Source of the DNA: an uncultured Eubacteriales bacterium
GTDB lineage: Bacteria > Bacillota > Clostridia > Oscillospirales > Oscillospiraceae
DNA: 11,702 nt
NCBI GenBank assembly: GCA_900552725.1
Contig: USAT01000057.1
Coordinates: 1 to 11,702, forward strand
Reading direction: 5' to 3'
The notes beneath the pieces were generated by a model, which ran no database searches, was not told the DNA's origin, and saw only the letters and a list, made by a program, of their open reading frames with translations. Positions 1-4,986 of this stretch are shown here, piece by piece. The translations under genes were made by a program, and so were the position numbers. Within the stretch, counting starts at the first letter, position 1. The number at the start of each line of letters is the position of its first letter.

Positions 1-1
1 G

Positions 2-118
2 CTGCCGCTGCTGGCCCGTCACAATGTGCGCCTCCACTGGGTCAAGGGCCACGCCGAGAACGAGAAGAACAACCGCTGCGACCAGCTGGCGGTGGCGGAG
101 AGCAAAAAGTTTCGATAA
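2..118 (+). CDS. rnhA: Ribonuclease HI, C-terminal fragment (5' end outside the window)
   Basis: Only the last 38 codons are present, entering from the left edge and ending at TAA (116-118). The segment HWVKGHAENEKNNRCDQLA matches the C-terminal active-site region of RNase HI (E. coli form VKGHAGHPENERCDELA). It includes the mobile histidine of the VKGH motif and the aspartate of the RCD motif that helps hold the catalytic metal. RNase HI cleaves the RNA strand of RNA:DNA hybrids. The loop between these two residues is slightly shorter than in E. coli. The N-terminal part with the other acidic residues cannot be seen, so completeness and any fused hybrid-binding domain cannot be judged. A 6-bp hairpin follows at 121-135, but it has no U-run; the first strong terminator downstream is at 289-330. 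Confidence 0.82.
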   Translation: MPLLARHNVRLHWVKGHAENEKNNRCDQLAVAESKKFR

Positions 119-120
119 AC

Positions 121-135
121 GCCGAATCCTTCGGC
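121..135 (+). other. Small hairpin directly after rnhA
   Basis: GCCGAA and TTCGGC pair around a TCC loop. The hairpin starts two bases after the rnhA stop codon. No U-run follows (AAAAAGG instead), so it is more likely a 3'-end processing or stabilising stem than a complete terminator. Confidence 0.35.
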
Positions 136-288
136 AAAAAGGCTTGTTTGTTCACAAATCCTTTCCAATGTTCATAAAAAGTTCATAGGCAATTCAAGAT
201 TCGGAAAAAAATATAGGGTACTATATACTCATCCAAAAGGAAGCCAATCCTTATGTGATTTTTCTCTCTCTCCTAACAAAACACACAA

Positions 289-330
289 CAGAAAGCGCCA
301 GCCCTTCCGGGTTGGCGCTTTCTGTTTCTT
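289..330 (+). terminator. Strong rho-independent terminator between rnhA and gapA
   Basis: Bases 289-303 pair with 310-324 (15 bp with one G-T wobble) around a CTTCCG loop, followed by a T-rich tail (TTTCTTCTT). It lies 170 bases past the rnhA stop. It therefore ends either a long rnhA 3' UTR or a separate short transcript from the AT-rich stretch at 140-288. No convincing promoter was found for the latter; TATACT at 224-229 has no good -35. Confidence 0.8.
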
Positions 331-489
331 CTTGATTACCGGAAAAGCGGTTTTTACCGCCGAAAGATCGTCATATAAGGTCAAGAATGTATGGAACATT
401 CCACTTATACCACTCTAAAAGTTCTGAAAACTCACCAAAATGCACAAAAGAGGTAACATTTTTTCTACATTTATTTTTCGTTTCAGAGG

Positions 490-518
490 GAGACAATGTT
501 TCCTTTCCGTACTATAAT
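490..518 (+). promoter_or_regulatory. Sigma-A-type promoter of gapA
   Basis: The -10 hexamer is a perfect TATAAT (513-518). Seventeen bases upstream is GAGACA (490-495), which keeps the GACA half of the consensus -35. Transcription would start near 525 and give a leader of about 50 nt containing a GCCGC/GCGGC stem (537-550). The ribosome binding site AAAGGA (561-566) lies 7 nt before the gapA ATG. The remainder of the gap (325-489) holds only a 5-bp hairpin (347-360) and an imperfect palindrome at 392-403. Confidence 0.65.
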
Positions 519-573
519 GTTAGATGGAACAAAAAAGGCCGCATGGCGGCAACGAATGTGAAAGGAAAACAAT

Positions 574-1599
574 ATGGCTATCAAGATCGGCATCAACGGC
601 TTTGGCCGCATCGGACGCATCGTCCTGCGCATTATGTGCGAAAACCCGGAGACCTTTGATATCCGCGGCATCAACCTGCGCAAGGCGGACATCGACTACA
701 TGGTATATCTGCTGAAGTACGACTCGGTGTTCCGCAACTTCCCGGGCATGGTGGAACATGCCGGCGGCGACCTGATCGTGAATGGCCACAAGATCAAGGT
801 GTACAGCGAGTCTGACGCAGCCATGATCAACTGGGCTGACAGCGAGGCCGAGTATATCATCGAGTCCACCGGCGCCAACACCACCACCGACAAGGCCAGC
901 CGTCACTTCAAGGGCGGCGCCAAGAAGGTCATCCTCACCGCACCCGCCAAGGACGACGCCACCCCCACCTTCGTCTACGGCGTCAACAGCGACGAATACC
1001 GCCCCGACATGAAGGTCATCTCCAACGCCAGCTGCACCACCAACTGCCTGGCGCCCCTGGCCTATGTGGTACATAAGACCTTCGGCATCGAGCAGTCCCT
1101 TATGTCCACCATTCACGCCTCCACCGCCAAGCAGAAGGCCGTTGACTCCCGCACCGGCCGTTCTATCCTGAACAACATCATCCCCACCTCCACCGGCGCG
1201 GCCAAGGCTGTGGGCCGCGTGATCCCATCCCTGAAGGGCAAAATGACCGGCATGGCCTTCCGTGTGCCTACCGCCGACGTGTCCGTGGTGGATCTGACCG
1301 CCCGCCTCAGCACCAGCGCCTCCTATGCCGATATCTGCTATGAGATCCTCCATGCCTCCGAGACGTATATGAAGGGCATCATCGGCTATACCCGCGATCA
1401 GGTGGTGTCCACCGATATGATCGCCAACCCCTGCCCCTGCGTGTTTGACGAGACCGCCGGCATCATGCTGGATCAGGATTTCGTGAAGCTGATCGCCTGG
1501 TACGACAACGAGTGGGGTTACAGCAACATGGTGACCCGGATGCTGAAGCATATGTATGACATGGACATGGCGGATGTGTTCAACGACGTAAAAGAGTAA
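574..1599 (+). CDS. gapA: Type I glyceraldehyde-3-phosphate dehydrogenase with atypical cofactor site
   Basis: A 341-residue cytoplasmic glycolytic enzyme that converts glyceraldehyde 3-phosphate, phosphate and NAD(P)+ to 1,3-bisphosphoglycerate. The Rossmann motif NGFGRIGR is at residues 8-15. The catalytic Cys154 lies in SNASCTTNC, its partner His181 in STIHAST, and the phosphate-binding Arg230 in FRVPT. The family C-terminal motif WYDNEWGYSNM is present. Two features depart from the textbook enzyme. The NAD-selecting aspartate after 'IN' is replaced by Leu-Arg-Lys (residues 35-37). The S-loop between His181 and the IIPTSTGAAKA motif is about 6 residues shorter than in E. coli GapA, which agrees with the Cys-to-Arg spacing (76 here, 82 in the canonical enzyme). 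The ATG start is supported by AAAGGA 7 nt upstream. The gene is monocistronic: own promoter upstream, bidirectional terminator downstream. Family assignment is firm; cofactor preference is open. Confidence 0.95.
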   Translation: MAIKIGINGFGRIGRIVLRIMCENPETFDIRGINLRKADIDYMVYLLKYDSVFRNFPGMVEHAGGDLIVNGHKIKVYSESDAAMINWADSEAEYIIESTGANTTTDKASRHFKGGAKKVILTAPAKDDATPTFVYGVNSDEYRPDMKVISNASCTTNCLAPLAYVVHKTFGIEQSLMSTIHASTAKQKAVDSRTGRSILNNIIPTSTGAAKAVGRVIPSLKGKMTGMAFRVPTADVSVVDLTARLSTSASYADICYEILHASETYMKGIIGYTRDQVVSTDMIANPCPCVFDETAGIMLDQDFVKLIAWYDNEWGYSNMVTRMLKHMYDMDMADVFNDVKE

Positions 1600-1602
1600 A
1601 AC

Positions 1603-1637
1603 AAAAAAGAAAGCCTGCAGCGCAGGCTTTCTTTTTT
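1603..1637. terminator. Bidirectional terminator shared by gapA and glyS
   Basis: A 10-bp perfect stem (1609-1618 with 1622-1631) with a 3-base loop is flanked by six A on the left (1603-1608) and six T on the right (1632-1637), so it reads as a terminator on both strands. It sits between the convergent stops of gapA (1599) and glyS (1654). Confidence 0.92.
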
Positions 1638-1653
1638 GCTTATGTTACCTGTC

Positions 1654-3075
1654 TTAGTACGCCAGCTTCTCGGCCAGATACGCCTTCAGCTCGCTGATGG
1701 GGATACGCACCTGCTCCATGGAGTCACGCTCACGGACGGTGACGCAGTTGTCGCCGGCCTTTTCCGCGTCGCCCACGGTGTCGAAGTCCACGGTGATGCA
1801 GTAGGGGGTACCCACCTCGTCCTCGCGGCGATAGCGCTTGCCGATGGAGCCGGTCTCGTCGAAGTCGATCATCCACTCCTTGCTGAGCTCCTCGTAGATC
1901 TTGCGGGCAGGCTCGCTGAGCTTCTTGCTGAGGGGCAGGATGGCGGCCTTGTAGGGAGCCAGCGCGGGATGCAGGTGCAGCACCACGCGGACATCGTTCT
2001 TGGCCTCGTCCACGACCTCCTCGTCATAGGCATCCACCAGCACGGCCAGTACGCTGCGCTCCACGCCCAGAGACGGCTCGACGACGTAGGGGATATAGCG
2101 CTCGTTGGTCTCGGGATCGAAATAGGTCAGATCCTTGCCGGACACGGTCTGATGCTGGGTCAGGTCGTAGTCGGTACGGTCGGCCACGCCCCACAGCTCG
2201 CCCCAGCCGAAGGGGAACAGGAACTCGAAGTCCGTGGTGGCCTTGGAGTAGAAGCACAGCTCCTCGGGATCGTGGTCGCGGAGCCGCAGGTTCTCGTCCT
2301 TCAGGCCGATGCCCAGCAGCCAGTTGTGGCAGAAGGTGCGCCAGTAGTTGAACCACTCCAGATCGGTGCCGGGCTTGCAGAAGAACTCCAACTCCATCTG
2401 CTCAAACTCGCGGACGCGGAAGATGAAGTTGCCCGGGGTGATCTCGTTGCGGAAGGACTTACCGATCTGGCACACGCCGAAGGGCAGCTTGCGGCGTGTG
2501 GTGCGCTGGGTGTTGACGAAGTTGGTGAAGATGCCCTGCGCCGTCTCGGGACGGAGGTACACGGTGTTCTTGGCATCCTCGGTGACGCCCTGAAACGTCT
2601 TGAACATCAGGTTGAACTGGCGGATGTCGGTGAAGTTATGCTTGCCGCAGGAGGGGCAGGGGATGTTCTTGTCCTCCACGAAGTCCTTCATCTCCTGCTG
2701 GGAGAAGGCGTCGATGGGCTTGGGCAGCTCGAAGCCGTTGGTCTGGCACCACTCCTCGATCAGCTTGTCGGCGCGGAAGCGCTCCTTGCACTCCTTGCAG
2801 TCCATCAGGGGATCGGAGAAGCCTGCCAGATGGCCGCTGGCCACCCAGGTCTGGGGGTTCATGAGGATGGCGGCGTCCTGGCCCACGTTATAGGGGTTCT
2901 CCTGGACGAACTTCTTCCACCAGGCCTTCTTGATGTTGTTCTTCAGCTCCACGCCAAGGGGGCCGTAGTCCCAGGTGTTGGCCAGGCCGCCGTAGATCTC
3001 GGAGCCTGCGAAGATGATGCCGCGGTTTTTGCACAGCGCCACGATCTTATCCATGGTCTTTTCGGTGTTTTTCAT
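1654..3075 (-). CDS. glyS: Glycyl-tRNA synthetase, single-chain (alpha2) class II type
   Basis: A 473-residue cytoplasmic enzyme that attaches glycine to tRNA-Gly using ATP. It is the single-polypeptide form found in many Gram-positives, archaea and eukaryotes, not the alpha/beta heterotetramer. The N-terminal segment (GIIFAGSEIYGGLANTWDYGPLG, residues 19-41) is diagnostic. CxxC pairs at 93/96 and 140/143 could form a zinc ribbon in the insertion. Class II motif 2 lies around 205-230 (SFRNEI ... FRVREFEQME) and motif 3 is GVER (337-340). The C-terminal anticodon-binding domain runs from about 365 to 473. The ATG start is preceded by AAGGAG (3084-3089) with 8 nt spacing. Expression appears controlled by a T-box leader immediately upstream with its own promoter. 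Transcription ends at the hairpin shared with gapA. Confidence 0.96.
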   Translation of the reverse strand: MKNTEKTMDKIVALCKNRGIIFAGSEIYGGLANTWDYGPLGVELKNNIKKAWWKKFVQENPYNVGQDAAILMNPQTWVASGHLAGFSDPLMDCKECKERFRADKLIEEWCQTNGFELPKPIDAFSQQEMKDFVEDKNIPCPSCGKHNFTDIRQFNLMFKTFQGVTEDAKNTVYLRPETAQGIFTNFVNTQRTTRRKLPFGVCQIGKSFRNEITPGNFIFRVREFEQMELEFFCKPGTDLEWFNYWRTFCHNWLLGIGLKDENLRLRDHDPEELCFYSKATTDFEFLFPFGWGELWGVADRTDYDLTQHQTVSGKDLTYFDPETNERYIPYVVEPSLGVERSVLAVLVDAYDEEVVDEAKNDVRVVLHLHPALAPYKAAILPLSKKLSEPARKIYEELSKEWMIDFDETGSIGKRYRREDEVGTPYCITVDFDTVGDAEKAGDNCVTVRERDSMEQVRIPISELKAYLAEKLAY

Positions 3076-3111
3076 GTCGATATCTCCTTTATGTGAATAT
3101 TTTTTGCAAAT

Positions 3112-3279
3112 AAAAAACGCCCTGATACCGTCGTAACGGTATCAGGGCGAACTAAACAAATAGTCCGTGGTTCCACCTGAATTTGGATGATTCCACACTC
3201 TTACTGCCGGTAACGGGGCGTCCGGCGGGCATTTCCTCCCGCGGCTCCGGGCAGCCACGCCCTTCATCGCCTGTAGCAT
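3112..3279 (-). promoter_or_regulatory. T-box leader (tRNA-responsive riboswitch) of glyS, with attenuator terminator
   Basis: On the minus strand the T-box core AGGTGGAACCACGG lies at 3165-3178. It is followed by a perfect 14-bp terminator stem with a 4-base loop (3118-3131 with 3136-3149) and six U (3112-3117). In known T-boxes uncharged tRNA pairs with the TGGN bulge and stabilises the antiterminator. The variable base here is A, matching a tRNA ending UCCA, the usual discriminator U of bacterial tRNA-Gly. A stem III-like GCCGG/CCGGC hairpin is present (about 3209-3229). Transcription should start near 3279, so only about 50 nt precede stem III. No AGUA-type stem I motif or clear specifier loop could be identified, and the specifier codon is not resolved. 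Confidence 0.85.
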
Positions 3280-3284
3280 TGCCT

Positions 3285-3313
3285 AGAATAGCACGTTTTT
3301 CGGCAGGTGTCAA
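3285..3313 (-). promoter_or_regulatory. Sigma-A promoter of glyS
   Basis: On the minus strand there is a consensus TTGACA (3308-3313), a 17-base spacer and TATTCT (3285-3290, 5 of 6 matches to TATAAT). The predicted start is about 3278-3279, at the 5' edge of the T-box leader. It diverges from the plus-strand promoter at 3353-3381. Confidence 0.85.
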
Positions 3314-3352
3314 GAAAATTTACCGCCGAGATGAAAAGCATATCGACAAAAA

Positions 3353-3381
3353 TTGACAAAAGCTCAAACAACTGTTACAAT
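3353..3381 (+). promoter_or_regulatory. Plus-strand promoter of the small-peptide mRNA
   Basis: A consensus TTGACA (3353-3358), a 17-base spacer and TACAAT (3376-3381). The predicted transcript starts near 3388 with a 5'-terminal stem-loop (CAGGA/TCCTG around GAAG, 3388-3401), the kind of 5' cap structure that stabilises toxin mRNAs. Confidence 0.85.
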
Positions 3382-3432
3382 ACATAGCAGGAGAAGTCCT
3401 GTTCTTTGAACAACGGCAGGCGGTTTGGCTTA

Positions 3433-3453
3433 CACCACCCGAAAGGGGGTGAT
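3433..3453 (+). promoter_or_regulatory. Shine-Dalgarno sequestered in a GAAA-tetraloop hairpin
   Basis: CACC and CCC (3433-3440, with a bulged A at 3437) pair with GGGGGTG (3445-3451) over a GAAA loop, giving 7 base pairs. The 3' strand is the ribosome binding site itself (AAAGGGGGTGAT), a near-perfect match to the 16S anti-SD end. It lies 7 nt before the ATG at 3457. A very strong site folded shut is typical of translationally silenced toxin mRNAs. Confidence 0.75.
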
Positions 3454-3456
3454 TTG

Positions 3457-3540
3457 ATGCCTATGACACTGACATTCCATATCTTTGGATTTGTTGTGAC
3501 CATTCGTGTCAAACGCGAAAACCGCCACTCTGGCAAGTGA
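3457..3540 (+). CDS. 27-residue hydrophobic/basic peptide, putative type I toxin
   Basis: ATG (3457) to TGA (3538-3540). Residues 4-18 (TLTFHIFGFVVTIRV) are mostly hydrophobic and beta-branched, and the tail KRENRHSGK is strongly basic. The hydrophobic run is about 15 residues, short for a transmembrane helix, so a membrane-surface or beta-forming peptide is as likely. Coding is supported by the excellent Shine-Dalgarno at the right spacing and a strong promoter just upstream. Residue 3 is also Met, so a 25-residue form is possible. A 12-bp imperfect hairpin (3517-3548) covers the last codons and the stop. I have the impression that similar short peptides ending in KRENRHSGK occur in other Clostridia but could not check. 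Alternatives are a regulatory leader peptide or a peptide carried by a small repeat. Confidence 0.6.
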   Translation: MPMTLTFHIFGFVVTIRVKRENRHSGK

Positions 3541-3608
3541 CGGTTTTCTGAAACATTGAAAACTTGATCTCGTTGGAGCTAAACCGCTTGTCAGCGGGAC
3601 TTCTCCTA
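3517..3608 (-). ncRNA. Putative antisense RNA (antitoxin) opposing the small-peptide mRNA
   Basis: It would start near 3608 from the promoter at 3615-3642 and run leftwards. Its 5' end repeats the 5' end of the sense mRNA (AGGAGAAGTCC), followed by a CCGCT/AGCGG hairpin (3584-3597). The likely 3' boundary is the hairpin at 3517-3548 (8-bp stem with a 4-bp extension), whose 3' arm is CGGTTTTC on this strand. There is no long U-run, so the end is uncertain and the RNA could extend across the whole peptide gene. It is complementary to the 3' end of the peptide mRNA, including the last codons and stop. Confidence 0.42.
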
Positions 3609-3614
3609 CTTTTT

Positions 3615-3642
3615 ATTATACACGGGCGTCCGCTTTTGTCAA
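3615..3642 (-). promoter_or_regulatory. Minus-strand promoter of the antisense transcript
   Basis: A consensus TTGACA (3637-3642) and a perfect TATAAT (3615-3620), with a 16-base spacer. Predicted start is about 3608. The -35 region overlaps the loop and stem of the plus-strand terminator at 3626-3660. This promoter also lies just past the stop of the upstream lipoprotein gene on the same strand. Confidence 0.85.
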
Positions 3643-3660
3643 GCGGGCGCTTTTATTTTT
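3626..3660 (+). terminator. Rho-independent terminator of the small-peptide mRNA
   Basis: Bases 3626-3635 pair with 3641-3650 (10 bp, one G-T wobble) around TTGTC, followed by TTTTATTTTT. It reads as a terminator only on the plus strand. It contains the -35 of the opposing promoter, and its T-run covers the stop codon (3653-3655) of the lipoprotein gene. Confidence 0.8.
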
Positions 3661-4399
3661 CTGCGCTTTCGGTGTCCAGGGATGCGGTACCGTCGGGCTT
3701 GACCACCACACTGACGGAGGACTGACCCATGGCGCCCTTGGTAAAGGTCACCGTCCAGCTTCCGTTGTGCACATCGTAGCGGGCATAGGTCATGTCGCAT
3801 TCGCCGTCATACTTGGCCTTGGCGATGTCGGTAGCCTCCTGCTCCGTCATGGCCTCCCGGCCAAATTGGGCGGTAGCCAGAATGGCCAGTACCTCGTCCC
3901 GGCAGGCGTCCCAGGTCTCCTGGGTCATATTGCCGTCCGGCTCCAGCACATAGTCGCCGGGTACGCCGGAAAAATAGAGATTGAGCCAGAAGGACTCCTG
4001 CGCGTGGGTATGCTGCCAGACGGTTTGACCGTTGGACAGCGTCAGCTCCTTCGAGACAAGATCCGTGCCGCACAGGCCGTAGCCGTTGCGCCAGCAGAAA
4101 AGCCGGAAAGCCGCCGCCTTGTCATCGGTTTTCCAGAAACGGATGCCCTCGGTACCCATGGACTTGTCCTGCACCGATTCCCACTGCCAGCCCTCGGGGA
4201 TGGTCAGGGCTATGTCCACATAGCCGCTGGTGTAGACAGCCGTCTCACCGGTGACGGCGGGTTGGGGCTCCGGAGTGTCGATCGTACCGGTGGGATCGTT
4301 GGCGGGCGCATCAGCCGCGCAGCCGCTCAGTGAGGTGACCGCCGCCAGCGCCAGGGCACAAACCGCCGCCAGCAGGATCAGATACAGGGAACGTTTCAT
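3653..4399 (-). CDS. Secreted lipoprotein with PepSY-like C-terminal region, function unknown
   Basis: A 248-residue protein from the chosen ATG (4399). An in-frame ATG four codons upstream (4411) directly abuts the AAAGGA motif, so it is less likely. The N-terminus has MKR, a hydrophobic stretch and the lipobox LSGC, giving a lipid-modified Cys27 and an outer membrane-surface location. A Pro/Thr/Asp-rich linker follows. The middle (about 55-165) has repeated Trp and aromatic residues (IPEGWQWESV, FWLNLYFSG) and is not recognised. The C-terminal part (about 185-235: MTEQEATDIAKAKYDGE ... WTVTF ... VVVKPDG) resembles PepSY-type modules, which are often found in extracytoplasmic inhibitors or regulators. 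The gene has no obvious partner: rpsT lies upstream with its own terminator, and the peptide module downstream. No clear terminator exists on this strand. Confidence 0.8.
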   Translation of the reverse strand: MKRSLYLILLAAVCALALAAVTSLSGCAADAPANDPTGTIDTPEPQPAVTGETAVYTSGYVDIALTIPEGWQWESVQDKSMGTEGIRFWKTDDKAAAFRLFCWRNGYGLCGTDLVSKELTLSNGQTVWQHTHAQESFWLNLYFSGVPGDYVLEPDGNMTQETWDACRDEVLAILATAQFGREAMTEQEATDIAKAKYDGECDMTYARYDVHNGSWTVTFTKGAMGQSSVSVVVKPDGTASLDTESAEK

Positions 4400-4482
4400 G
4401 AAGGGCACCATCCTTTCTGTCTATAAGACGCAGAAAGCGGGCAAAATGTTCCCGGATGAGCGGAGAAAATTTTGGAAATGCG

Positions 4483-4514
4483 CAAACAAAAACAGACGCC
4501 CGATGGACGTCTGT
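4483..4514 (-). terminator. Terminator of rpsT
   Basis: On the minus strand ACAGACG (4508-4514) pairs with CGTCTGT (4492-4498), extended inward by a wobble and two C-G pairs over a 3-base loop. The U-rich run TTTTTGTTT follows. It lies 14 bases after the rpsT stop. Confidence 0.87.
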
Positions 4515-4527
4515 CGAATGTGGTTTG

Positions 4528-4791
4528 TTAACCGATCTTATTCAGCTTCAGGGTCAGAGCGGACTTCTTGTGAGCCGCGTTGTTCTTGTGCATCAAACCC
4601 TTGGCAGCAGCCTTGTCGATGGCCTTGACCGCCACCTTGTAAGTGCCCTCGGCCTCGGTGCGATCGCCGTCAACGGCAGCAGCCTCGAACTTCTTGATAG
4701 CAGTCTTCAGTGCGGACTTTTCGGCTTTGTTGCGGGCATTGCGCGCCTCTGCCACCAGAACACGCTTCTTAGCAGACTTGATATTCGGCAA
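4528..4791 (-). CDS. rpsT: 30S ribosomal protein bS20 (TTG start)
   Basis: An 87-residue, Lys/Ala-rich helical protein that binds 16S rRNA early in 30S assembly. The N-terminus PNIKSAKKRV and the later segment KGLMHKNNAAHKKSALTLKLN are characteristic of bS20, and the length is typical. The start is the TTG at 4789-4791: it gives the universal (M)PNIKSAKKR N-terminus and sits 8 nt after a perfect AGGAGGTG. The frame stays open upstream to an ATG at 4878, but that extension overlaps the promoter and has no ribosome binding site. E. coli rpsT also uses a UUG start and is autoregulated at translation, so the rare start here may serve the same purpose (inference). The gene is monocistronic with its own promoter (4850-4878) and terminator (4483-4514). 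Confidence 0.95.
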   Translation of the reverse strand: MPNIKSAKKRVLVAEARNARNKAEKSALKTAIKKFEAAAVDGDRTEAEGTYKVAVKAIDKAAAKGLMHKNNAAHKKSALTLKLNKIG

Positions 4792-4849
4792 ACCAAACAC
4801 CTCCTCGGTTATGACATTAACGGAGACATAAAGTCCCACGCAGGATGAT

Positions 4850-4878
4850 ATTTTAGCATCTTTGCCCAGAAATTGCAA
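4850..4878 (-). promoter_or_regulatory. Promoter of rpsT
   Basis: On the minus strand: TTGCAA (4873-4878), a 17-base spacer and TAAAAT (4850-4855). The predicted start near 4843 gives a leader of about 50 nt before the TTG codon. It diverges from gpr, whose start is about 110 bases to the right. Confidence 0.68.
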
Positions 4879-4986
4879 GAGTTTTTTTCAGATTTGTCTA
4901 CTTTTTTCGCAAAAATCTTTTTGAGAAGGTAAAATTAACAACGATCCACAACATTTTGTGCTTTTGAAAGGAGCGTGACCACAAAC

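Larger units (their letters stand above)
3353..3660. other. Small-peptide module with inverted ends and face-to-face promoters (type I toxin-antitoxin-like)
   Basis: The two ends are imperfect inverted repeats of about 47 bp. The outer 11 bp are identical (3353-3363 and 3632-3642), as is a second 11-bp block (3389-3399 and 3597-3607), with nearly equal spacing between them. Each end holds a sigma-A promoter pointing inward, placed so that both transcripts begin at the inner block. A third complementary pair lies further in (3420-3430 and 3578-3588, one G-T). The plus transcript encodes a 27-residue peptide with an occluded ribosome binding site and ends at a hairpin plus T-run (3626-3660). 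This is the architecture of type I toxin-antitoxin loci (stable toxin mRNA, 5'-3' pairing, antisense RNA). Function is inferred; no similarity search was possible. Confidence 0.6.

Noticed and set aside
392..403. Palindrome TGGAACATTCCA upstream of gapA as an operator
   Set aside because: It is about 90 bp upstream of the promoter, a single copy, and no cognate regulator is recognisable. Chance is as likely.
1636..3096. Long open frame on the plus strand opposite glyS
   Set aside because: It is a shadow of the GC-rich glyS codons. It is low-complexity (Leu/Gly/Val/His-rich), has no recognisable motifs and no ribosome binding site. The same holds for frames opposite gapA (520-1551) and aspS (9806-11590).
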